Positions 1 through 6,178 of a stretch of 49,019 bases of DNA are shown piece after piece (positions within the stretch are counted from its first letter, which is position 1; each line of letters begins with the position of its first letter). Origin of the DNA: Pseudomonas japonica (GTDB lineage Bacteria; Pseudomonadota; Gammaproteobacteria; Pseudomonadales; Pseudomonadaceae); contig NZ_JAAMQU010000023.1 of the NCBI RefSeq assembly GCF_013522925.1, positions 1-49,019 on the forward strand, in the 5' to 3' direction. The notes under the pieces are model-generated. The model made no database searches and was not told the DNA's origin. It saw nothing but the letters and a program-made list of their open reading frames with translations. The translations under genes and the position numbers were made by a program.

Positions 1-27
1 GGCGTTGGCCGTCAACCGGTCGCAGCC

Positions 28-83
28 AAGGCTTGCTGCTACAGGCTGCTTCAAACTGTGTAGCAGCAGGGCTTGCCCGCGAT
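28..83. repeat. REP-like palindromic element (partial)
   Basis: The sequence contains TGCTGCTACA and, about 15 bases later, its exact complement TGTAGCAGCA, followed by GGGCTTGCCCGCGAT. The second arm plus tail closely resembles the end of the common Pseudomonas REP unit (TGTAGGAGCGGGCTTGCCCGCGAA). It lies in the non-coding stretch downstream of the CoA-transferase gene, which is the usual position for REPs. It is only partially canonical, so the call is moderate. Confidence 0.5.
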
Positions 84-129
84 CTGGTGTTGGCCGGCAA
101 ACCGGATGAAGGGCTCAAGCAGGCAGTGC

Positions 130-1320
130 TCATTCCACGATCCCTTCATCTTTCAACCGCTGAATCGCGCCACTGCTCATCCCCAGTTCGGCAAGCACCG
201 CCTGAGTGTGCTGCCCGAGGGTGGGCCCTTGCCAGTTCACATTGCCGGGGGTATCCGAGAGCTTGGGAACGATCCCGGGCATTTTGATCGCAGCGCCATC
301 TGGCAGTTGAGCGTCCAGAATCATGCCGCGTGCCTGGTAGTGAGGGTCGGCGACGATATCGGCAACTGAATAGATGCGGCCCGCCGGTACCTCGGCTTTC
401 TCCAGTGCATCAAGCACGCGCTCGATTGGCAGTTTGGAGCTCCATTCACTGATGGCCCGGTCAAGTAGGTCACTTTCGGCAGCCCGGCCGTCGTTGTGGG
501 CGAACGCCGGGTTCTCGGCCAGATCTATGCGACCAATCGCGGCCATCAGGCGCTTGAAGATAGGGTCGCTGTTACCGGCGATGACCACATAGGCGCCGTC
601 AGCAGTTGGATAGGTATTGGAAGGGGCGATACCTGGCAAGGCGCCGCCGCTGCGTTCCCGTACATGGCCCAGCATCGCGTATTCGGGTACCAGGCTTTCC
701 ATCACATTGAACACGCTTTCAGCGAGCGATACATCGACGACTTGGCCATCACCCTGCCCTGTCTTGACTCGAAGCAGCGACATCAGTGCCCCCATCACCG
801 CATGCATTGAAGCCAGTGAGTCGCCAAGGCTGACACCCACCCGAGCCGGCGGTGAATCCGGGCTCCCTGTGGTGTAACGGATGCCTCCCATGGCCTCGCC
901 AATCGCACCAAAGCCTGGGCGATCGCGGTAAGGGCCGGACTGGCCATAGCCTGAAATACGTACCAGGGTCAGCTTTGGGTTGAGTGCGTGCAGCACGTCC
1001 CAACCAAGACCCAGTTTTTCCAACGCTCCGGGGCGCAAATTTTCTATGAGCACATCGGCGCTTTCGGCCAATTGCTTGACGATGTCGATCCCTTCCGCGG
1101 ACTTGAGATTCAGCGCCAGTGACTTTTTATTCCGGGATTGGAGATACCACCAAAGGGATGTGCCGTTGTGCAGTTTTCGCCACTTCCGAAGCGGGTCGCC
1201 CTGCCCCGGAGCCTCAATCTTGATCACCTCGGCGCCAAACTCCGCCATCAACCGCGCGGCGAAGGGCGCGGCGATGAGCGTTCCGATCTCGATGACGCGG
1301 ATTCCGCTAAGAGCAGTCAT
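130..1320 (-). CDS. CaiB/BaiF (family III) CoA-transferase
   Basis: This 396-residue protein has the usual length of class III CoA-transferases, which move CoA between carboxylic acids in the cytoplasm through an aspartyl-CoA thioester. The N-terminus (GIRVIEIGTLIAAPFAARLMAEFGAEVIKIE) is the classic family start. The catalytic aspartate is most likely Asp167 in VSLGDSLAS. The RISGYGQSGPY and PGFGAIGEAMGG stretches are also typical. The substrate cannot be told from sequence; no acyl-CoA dehydrogenase or ligase gene is adjacent to suggest one. The ATG is preceded by a GAGG about 11 bases upstream. The gene follows the SOS-type small gene on the same strand after 93 bases, so some read-through is possible. 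Confidence 0.9.
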   Translation of the reverse strand: MTALSGIRVIEIGTLIAAPFAARLMAEFGAEVIKIEAPGQGDPLRKWRKLHNGTSLWWYLQSRNKKSLALNLKSAEGIDIVKQLAESADVLIENLRPGALEKLGLGWDVLHALNPKLTLVRISGYGQSGPYRDRPGFGAIGEAMGGIRYTTGSPDSPPARVGVSLGDSLASMHAVMGALMSLLRVKTGQGDGQVVDVSLAESVFNVMESLVPEYAMLGHVRERSGGALPGIAPSNTYPTADGAYVVIAGNSDPIFKRLMAAIGRIDLAENPAFAHNDGRAAESDLLDRAISEWSSKLPIERVLDALEKAEVPAGRIYSVADIVADPHYQARGMILDAQLPDGAAIKMPGIVPKLSDTPGNVNWQGPTLGQHTQAVLAELGMSSGAIQRLKDEGIVE

Positions 1321-1413
1321 GGGGCGGCCTCGATGTTCCTGGAATTTGCACCAAGACTAGAAGCTAACGGGAGAAAATTCTTAACCTCGGATAGAAAGCC
1401 CCGGGCACCTCAC

Positions 1414-1584
1414 CTAGGTACCGAAATCCGGCCATTCTCCAATGGCCAGGAAGGCGACCTGCGGCACCAACACAATCGCCAGCATCGTATCTACGTCCAC
1501 GAGGCCCAGCCCGCCCAAGCCGGCGCCCAGGCACACAGCCGTTGCGGTCCCTACACCGGTCCATAGCTTGGACAGTTTCCTCAT
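1414..1584 (-). CDS. Small SOS-type putative membrane protein, 56 residues
   Basis: An ATG at 1584 preceded by GGAGGG with a 6-base spacer opens a 56-codon frame ending in TAG. The protein starts MRKLSKLW, so the N-terminus is positively charged. Two hydrophobic stretches follow, about residues 8-29 (TAVCLGAGLGGLGLV) and 33-49 (TMLAIVLVPQVAFLAIG), then a short tail EWPDFGT. Directly upstream lies a near-perfect LexA box that overlaps a -35/-10-like promoter. I do not recognise a family. Two membrane-spanning segments, small size and SOS-type control recall DNA-damage-induced membrane peptides such as TisB or DinQ, or a small holin-like protein, but homology is not shown. The gene is real by start site, promoter and coding sense; the function is unknown. 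Confidence 0.7.
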   Translation of the reverse strand: MRKLSKLWTGVGTATAVCLGAGLGGLGLVDVDTMLAIVLVPQVAFLAIGEWPDFGT

Positions 1585-1601
1585 GTGCCACCCTCCGCTC
1601 G

Positions 1602-1629
1602 CGTATACTGTATGGATAAACAGTATACG
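1602..1629. promoter_or_regulatory. LexA box (SOS operator)
   Basis: The core CTGTATGGATAAACAG at 1608-1623 is exactly CTG-N10-CAG. The outer bases extend the symmetry to two perfect 10-base arms, CGTATACTGT and ACAGTATACG. The 20-base centre TACTGTATGGATAAACAGTA is very close to the gammaproteobacterial LexA consensus. It sits 18-45 bases upstream of the small gene at 1414-1584 and about 145 bases upstream of the divergent endonuclease gene, so it may control one or both. Confidence 0.85.
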
Positions 1630-1648
1630 GGTATCGCGAGCTGGTCAA
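1620..1648 (-). promoter_or_regulatory. Sigma-70-like promoter overlapping the LexA box
   Basis: On the minus strand TTGACC (1648-1643) is followed, after 17 bases, by TACTGT (1625-1620). The -10-like hexamer lies inside the right arm of the LexA box, so bound LexA would block RNA polymerase. Transcription would start near 1613, giving the small gene a leader of about 30 bases. Confidence 0.6.
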
Positions 1649-1682
1649 TGGCTTCAGATAGGCTTTGCCCGAGCGGTATTCG

Positions 1683-1728
1683 GCGGGATGCCGACACGGG
1701 AAAACGACTATTCACTCGGCATCCACGC
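1683..1728. repeat. Inverted repeat in the endonuclease leader
   Basis: GGATGCCGA (1686-1694) and TCGGCATCC (1716-1724) are perfect 9-base complements separated by 21 bases. An outer GCG/CGC pair extends the stem with one bulged A. It lies between the LexA box and the endonuclease start, so it could be an operator or a 5' leader hairpin. Confidence 0.5.
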
Positions 1729-1773
1729 GCAACGTCCTTAAGATATTGGTCTTGATTTGTTACCGTCGTGCCC

Positions 1774-2739
1774 ATGAAAACTCTGATTGCTGTTCTCGCC
1801 CTGTTCCTTTCCACGGCCCTGCCCGCCCTCGCCTCTCCACCTTCAACCTTTACCGAGGCCAAGGTCGTGGCCAAGCAGCAGGTCTACCTTGACCAGGCCA
1901 ACAGCGCCATGGGAGAGCTTTACTGCGGGTGCCAATGGTCATGGACGGGCAAGTCCGGTGGCCGCATTCACCCGGAGTCATGCGGCCTTCAGGCCAGGAA
2001 GCAGGAAAACCGTGAAACCAGGGTCGAGTGGGAACACATCGTGCCGGCGTGGACGTTCGGTCACCAACGCCAATGCTGGCAGAATGGCGGCCGAGAGCAC
2101 TGTGTCGACGATGACCCGGTGTTCCGTGCCATGGAGGCGGATCTGTTCAACCTTTATCCGTCGGTGGGCGAAGTGAACGGCGACCGCAGCAATTTCAACT
2201 ACGGGATGGCGTCAGGGGTTGCGCCCCAGTACGGCCAATGCAAAACCAAGGTTGATTTCGATGAGCGGGTCGCTGAGCCACGCGATGAGGTAAAGGGCCT
2301 GGTAGCCCGCACTACCTTTTATATGTTCGACCGTTACAACCTGAGCATGTCAAGGCAGCAGCAACAACTGCTCATGGCGTGGGATAAACAGTTTCCTGTC
2401 ACGCCATGGGAGCTGGAGCGGAACACGCGTATTGCCGCCATCATGGGCCACCCGAATGCCTTCGTGACGGGCCAGCGGTCCTGGACTGAAGGTTACAAGC
2501 CGGTTGGCGATGGCGTGGTCGTCCCGATCACTCGGCCCACGGCCAAGCCAGCACCGGCAGCGGATCCCAGCAGGCCTGAAACCACCGGGATGGTTATCGG
2601 GAACAAGAACAGCCATGTGTACCATCTCCCCAGCGGGTGCCCGAGCTATGGCAAGGTGGCGCCGAAGAATCAGGTAGCGTTCAAATCCGCAGCTGAGGCG
2701 GAAGCGGCAGGGTTCCACAAGGCTGCAGATTGCCGTTAG
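1774..2739 (+). CDS. Secreted endonuclease I family nuclease with C-terminal Cys/His domain
   Basis: The 321-residue protein has a clear signal peptide (MKTLIAVLALFLSTALPALA), so it acts in the periplasm or outside the cell. The catalytic core matches the EndA/Vvn beta-beta-alpha-metal family of non-specific nucleases: VEWEHIVP (Glu87, His88 as base), then DLFNLYPSVGEVNGDRSN with the metal-binding Asn126. Several cysteines suggest disulfides, as in Vvn. After a Pro-rich linker, a C-terminal domain (about residues 272-321, GNKNSHVYHLPSGCPSY to AADCR) resembles the Ada-type metal-binding motif found fused to some secreted nucleases. The ATG at 1774 was chosen over a GTG at 1768 because it gives a canonical signal peptide; no clear Shine-Dalgarno is visible. 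The divergent LexA box upstream raises possible SOS control. Confidence 0.88.
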   Translation: MKTLIAVLALFLSTALPALASPPSTFTEAKVVAKQQVYLDQANSAMGELYCGCQWSWTGKSGGRIHPESCGLQARKQENRETRVEWEHIVPAWTFGHQRQCWQNGGREHCVDDDPVFRAMEADLFNLYPSVGEVNGDRSNFNYGMASGVAPQYGQCKTKVDFDERVAEPRDEVKGLVARTTFYMFDRYNLSMSRQQQQLLMAWDKQFPVTPWELERNTRIAAIMGHPNAFVTGQRSWTEGYKPVGDGVVVPITRPTAKPAPAADPSRPETTGMVIGNKNSHVYHLPSGCPSYGKVAPKNQVAFKSAAEAEAAGFHKAADCR

Positions 2740-2758
2740 CTTTCACGCACAGGGCAAC

Positions 2759-3493
2759 CTAGCTCCCAAAATGCGCAAATCGCCCACTGAAGCGCTTGGC
2801 CAGTGGGTTGGCGAGGTCGCCGTGTTTGCTGGTACCCAAGCCCAGCTCGACCAGGGCTTCGGCTAGCTTGACAGCGGCTGCCACGCCGTCGACTACCGGG
2901 AGCCCTACCCGCTCGCTGACCTTGGCCGCCAGGTCCGCCATACCGCCGCAGCCCAGAACAATCGCCCCGGCACCTTCGTGGTCCCGGGCGTGCATGGCAT
3001 GTTCGGCCACCCGCTCCACCAGGCCTTCCGGGCCTAGCGCCTCCAATTCCAGCACAGCGATATCCACGCAGCGCACGGACGTACAGTGCTCGGCCATGCC
3101 GTAATTGCGTAGCAAATGCTCGGCGATGATGCGCGTGCGGGTCAACGTGGTGACCACGGCGAAGCGCGTGCATATCAGGCTTGCGACATGGAAGGCGGCT
3201 TCGGCTATGCCAATCACCGGCCCGCGCGCCAGCTCACGCGCGGCCAACAGGCCTGGGTCGCCGAAGCAGGCGATGATATGGGCGTCATATCCAGCGGCCA
3301 CGCCCTTGCGCACCTCCTCCAATACACCCACGGCTGCAATGGCTTCGTCGAAGTGCCCTTCGATGGATTCGGGCCCATCGGCTGGGCAGCAGGCAATGAT
3401 GTCAGTCCCTGGGCGAGCGGCGGCCGCTGCGGCACGGGCGATGCTGGCCGTCATGCGTTCGCTGGTGTTTGGGTTGATAACCTGGATTCTCAT
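2759..3493 (-). CDS. Hydantoin/Asp-Glu racemase family protein
   Basis: The 244-residue protein starts MRIQVINPNTSERMTASIARAA, the signature of hydantoin and allantoin racemases of the cofactor-independent Asp/Glu racemase superfamily. The two catalytic cysteines are in place: Cys76 in IIACFGDPG and Cys182 in VLGCGGMADL, matching the positions reported for HyuE-type enzymes. It would interconvert D- and L- forms of 5-substituted hydantoins or of allantoin. It lies 13 bases downstream of the GntR regulator gene in the same orientation, and the divergent gene is an NCS1 transporter, so a role in using a cyclic ureide as nitrogen source is likely. No hydantoinase or carbamoylase gene is present nearby, so the exact substrate is open. 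Confidence 0.85.
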   Translation of the reverse strand: MRIQVINPNTSERMTASIARAAAAAARPGTDIIACCPADGPESIEGHFDEAIAAVGVLEEVRKGVAAGYDAHIIACFGDPGLLAARELARGPVIGIAEAAFHVASLICTRFAVVTTLTRTRIIAEHLLRNYGMAEHCTSVRCVDIAVLELEALGPEGLVERVAEHAMHARDHEGAGAIVLGCGGMADLAAKVSERVGLPVVDGVAAAVKLAEALVELGLGTSKHGDLANPLAKRFSGRFAHFGS

Positions 3494-3506
3494 GATGGCT
3501 CGTGAC

Positions 3507-4220
3507 TCAGCGCTTGAAGAGGCTTTTGAAATCCGGCTCGATCACAGGGCGCTCTTCGACCTGCAGGCTGGCGCGGATGCTTGCAAGGTGCTTGCTCATC
3601 CACTTCGCAGCGGCCTTGCCTTCCCCTCGCTCCACGAGCTGGAGCAATTCGAGGTGGTCACCACATTCACAACCCACGCTACGCCGCGATCCGTAGACGG
3701 CGATGATCAACGAAGCGCGGGTGGTCAAGTGGGCGATCTGCTCGGTGAGCACCTGGTTGTCGGCCAGGGCCACCAGTTGCACATGAAAGCGCGCCGACAG
3801 CTGGATAGCTTTGCTGTGCAGCCCGGCGCGTTGTGCACGATGTTCCTCATCCACCAAGGCGCGCAATGCCGTGAGCTGAGCAACACTGGCCTGGGCCGCC
3901 ACAGCGGGCATGAGCGCCGGCTCGATGACTTCGCGTGCGGCGAATACGTCCTGCGCCTCTTTCGCGTTGGGTTGCGCGACTTCGGCGCCGCGGTTCGGGC
4001 GTAGAGTGACCAGGCGTTCAAGTGCCAGGCGTTGCAGTACCTTGCGAATGCCGGTACGGCTGACGTCGAATACCTCCGCCAAGGCGTCTTCCGGCAGCCG
4101 GGTTCGTGGCAACAACCGGTGCTCGACGATCGCCTCAAGGATGTCCTGGTAGATCTGCTCGTCACGGCTCAAGGCTGAACTGTCGATAGTTGGGCCGGTG
4201 AGAAAAAGATGGGCGTTCAT
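3507..4220 (-). CDS. GntR family regulator, FCD subfamily
   Basis: This 237-residue regulator has an N-terminal winged helix (about residues 20-85: LPEDALAEVFDVSRTGIRKVLQRLALERLV) and a C-terminal all-helical FCD ligand-binding domain with the usual metal-binding histidines (SARFHVQL, DHLELL, SKHLASI). It is cotranscribed with the racemase and divergent from the NCS1 transporter. Two identical 13-bp sites with a GTATAC core lie in the divergent region, one 27 bases upstream of its own start and one near the presumed transporter transcription start. This points to autoregulation and control of the transporter. The inducer is probably the ureide or a breakdown product (inference). Confidence 0.9.
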   Translation of the reverse strand: MNAHLFLTGPTIDSSALSRDEQIYQDILEAIVEHRLLPRTRLPEDALAEVFDVSRTGIRKVLQRLALERLVTLRPNRGAEVAQPNAKEAQDVFAAREVIEPALMPAVAAQASVAQLTALRALVDEEHRAQRAGLHSKAIQLSARFHVQLVALADNQVLTEQIAHLTTRASLIIAVYGSRRSVGCECGDHLELLQLVERGEGKAAAKWMSKHLASIRASLQVEERPVIEPDFKSLFKR

Positions 4221-4246
4221 AGGTGCGCTTGGCGAGGATGTGATGA

Positions 4247-4259
4247 GATCGTATACAAA
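4247..4259. promoter_or_regulatory. Candidate GntR/FCD operator 1
   Basis: GATCGTATACAAA is found here and repeated identically at 4458-4470. The TCGTATACAA core fits the half-palindromic TNGTNNNACNA style of FadR-type regulators. This copy is just upstream of the regulator gene, suggesting autorepression. Confidence 0.6.
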
Positions 4260-4310
4260 CGAATCAACGCTGACTAGCGCTGTGACCTCCCATCAAAGGG
4301 TCAAGCCATT

Positions 4311-4327
4311 TGCACTGACTGCGTGCG
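4311..4327 (+). promoter_or_regulatory. Candidate NtrC binding site
   Basis: TGCACTGACTGCGTGCG matches the NtrC consensus TGCACC-N5-GGTGCA at 9 of 12 fixed positions. It lies roughly 135-150 bases before the predicted sigma-54 start site, the usual distance for an NtrC enhancer. Confidence 0.5.
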
Positions 4328-4435
4328 CAAGCGCCCTCTAACCGCGCAAAGCTAGCTTTAGATCTTCATTCCGGCCTCTATCGAAAGGTGCCCTTTCAGG
4401 CCAGAGCCCTCGGATTTTCTGGCCCCGGCATTATC

Positions 4436-4450
4436 TGGCATGCATTCTGC
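4436..4450 (+). promoter_or_regulatory. Candidate sigma-54 promoter for the NCS1 transporter
   Basis: TGGCATGCATTCTGC has the invariant GG and GC separated by exactly 10 bases and matches TGGCACG-N4-TTGC with two mismatches. Transcription would start near 4461, inside the second GntR-type operator, and 65 bases before the ATG. Confidence 0.55.
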
Positions 4451-4457
4451 CTCCCTG

Positions 4458-4470
4458 GATCGTATACAAA
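4458..4470. promoter_or_regulatory. Candidate GntR/FCD operator 2
   Basis: Second exact copy of GATCGTATACAAA, overlapping the predicted transcription start of the transporter gene. A repressor bound here would block the transporter promoter. The rest of the 307-base intergenic region (4221-4527) holds the other sites listed and no gene that I can see. Confidence 0.6.
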
Positions 4471-4527
4471 ACTGCCAGCCTCCGTATGCAGTCTCCGGAG
4501 CGGCACTTACCCAGGGAGAGGCATGCA

Positions 4528-5964
4528 ATGACCCCAGACCTTCCGAAGGGCTATAGCCCCCGCTTGTGCAACCAGGACCTGCGCCCGATACCGCAGACCT
4601 GGACCTGGTACAACATCTTTGCGTTCTGGATGAGCGATGTGCACAGCGTGGGCGGCTATGTGTTCGCCGCCAGCCTGTTCGCCCTGGGCCTGGCCAGCTG
4701 GCAGGTGCTGGTCGCGCTACTGGTAGGGATCGGCATCATTCAGGTCATTGCCAACCTGCTGGCCAAGCCCAGCCAGCAAGCCGCCGTGCCCTATCCCGTA
4801 ATCTGCCGCCTGGCATTCGGGGTGTTCGGCGCGAACATCCCCGCAGTGATTCGCGGGCTCATCGCCGTGGCCTGGTATGGCGTGCAGACCTACCTGGCCT
4901 CGAGCGCGCTGATCATCGTGGTACTGCGCTTCTTCCCGTCCATGGAGAGCTTCGCCCAGGCCCAGTTCGCTGGGCTGTCGTACCTCGGCTGGATGGGTTT
5001 CCTCACGCTGTGGGTGATACAAGCGGCGGTGTTCTGGACCGGCATGGATTCCATCCGGCGCTTCATCGACTGGGCCGGCCCGGTGGTCTACGCGGTGATG
5101 TTCCTGCTCGCCGGCTGGATCGTATGGAAGGCGGGCTGGAGCAATATCAGCTTTACCTTGTCGGAAAAGAGCCTGAGCGGTTGGGAAGCATTTGGCCAGG
5201 TGGTGATGGCGACTGCGCTGGTGGTGTCGTATTTCTCAGGCCCGACCCTGAACTTTGGCGATTTCAGCCGTTATTGCCGGAGCATGGCAGACGTAAAACG
5301 GGGCAATTTCTGGGGCCTGCCGGTAAATTTTTTGGCGTTCTCGTTGGTAACCGTCGTGATCGTCTCCGGCACCCTCCCCGTCTTCGGCGAAATGCTTCAT
5401 GACCCCATCGCCACCGTCGGGCGTATCGACAGCAGCGTAGCGGCACTGCTCGGGGCGTTTGCTTTTGTCACTGCAACCATTGGCATCAACATCGTCGCCA
5501 ACTTCGTGTCCCCGGCCTTTGATTTCGCCAACTGCGCGCCGAGCAAGATCAGCTGGCGCACCGGCGGCATGATCGCTGCGGTTGCCTCGATCTTCATCAC
5601 CCCCTGGAACCTGTTCAACAACCCGGAGGTGATCCATTACACCTTGGACGTGCTGGCGGCATTCATCGGGCCCCTGTTCGGAATTTTGCTGGTGGATTAC
5701 TACGTGATCAAAAAGCAGCAAATCGACGTGGATGCCTTGTTCAACGACACCCCCACCGGCCGTTACTGGTACACCAATGGCTTCAACCCGGTAGCGATCA
5801 AGGCGCTGTTGGCCGCTACCGTTATCGGGCTGGTGTTTGCCTTCGTGCCATGGTTCAAGCCGATCGCCAACTTCGCCTGGTTCACCGGTTGTTTCCTCGG
5901 CGGCGCTTGGTACCTGGCGCTGGCACGGCGCGAGGTGAAACACCTGGTACCGGCGATGACGTGA
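4528..5964 (+). CDS. NCS1 family nucleobase/hydantoin:cation symporter
   Basis: The 478-residue inner-membrane protein shows about 12 hydrophobic segments and the NCS1 N-terminal hallmarks: LRPIPQTWTWYNIFAFWMSDVHSVGGY, followed by conserved VPYPVICRLAFGVFGANIPA. Members import uracil, allantoin, hydantoins or cytosine with Na+ or H+. Linkage to the racemase and the FCD regulator favours a hydantoin or allantoin-like substrate (inference). The start at 4528 was chosen because GGGAGAGG precedes it at good spacing; an upstream ATG at 4486 lacks this. The divergent region carries GntR-type operators, a sigma-54-like promoter and an NtrC-like site, all consistent with nitrogen-controlled scavenging. 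Confidence 0.9.
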   Translation: MTPDLPKGYSPRLCNQDLRPIPQTWTWYNIFAFWMSDVHSVGGYVFAASLFALGLASWQVLVALLVGIGIIQVIANLLAKPSQQAAVPYPVICRLAFGVFGANIPAVIRGLIAVAWYGVQTYLASSALIIVVLRFFPSMESFAQAQFAGLSYLGWMGFLTLWVIQAAVFWTGMDSIRRFIDWAGPVVYAVMFLLAGWIVWKAGWSNISFTLSEKSLSGWEAFGQVVMATALVVSYFSGPTLNFGDFSRYCRSMADVKRGNFWGLPVNFLAFSLVTVVIVSGTLPVFGEMLHDPIATVGRIDSSVAALLGAFAFVTATIGINIVANFVSPAFDFANCAPSKISWRTGGMIAAVASIFITPWNLFNNPEVIHYTLDVLAAFIGPLFGILLVDYYVIKKQQIDVDALFNDTPTGRYWYTNGFNPVAIKALLAATVIGLVFAFVPWFKPIANFAWFTGCFLGGAWYLALARREVKHLVPAMT

Positions 5965-6013
5965 GCGCCATTTGTTTGCAGCTTCCTGTAAACGCGGTGC
6001 TGTACAGGGAAAG

Positions 6014-6033
6014 AGCGCTTGATAACAAGCGCT
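6014..6033 (+). terminator. Hairpin after the NCS1 gene
   Basis: AGCGCTTG, a 4-base ATAA loop and CAAGCGCT make a perfect 8-bp stem 50 bases past the stop codon. No T-tract follows, so it could be a weak terminator or an mRNA-stabilising hairpin. Confidence 0.4.
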
Positions 6034-6178
6034 TCGCTTGAATGCGGTACGGAGTCTACCGTGGCCCCGCTAATTCCCAGAGGCCATCACTCATTATTGT
6101 CTCAGCTTTGACACAACACCCACCGCTGACTATACCCACCTCCTCTCTACAACATCGGCGCAAAGCCGGGGGTGGGTC

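Noticed and set aside
1364..1648. A 94-codon minus-strand frame starting at TTG
   Set aside because: It starts within the -35 hexamer and runs through the LexA box, and its protein is Arg/Gly-rich without sense. The overlapping 56-codon frame has the better start and composition.
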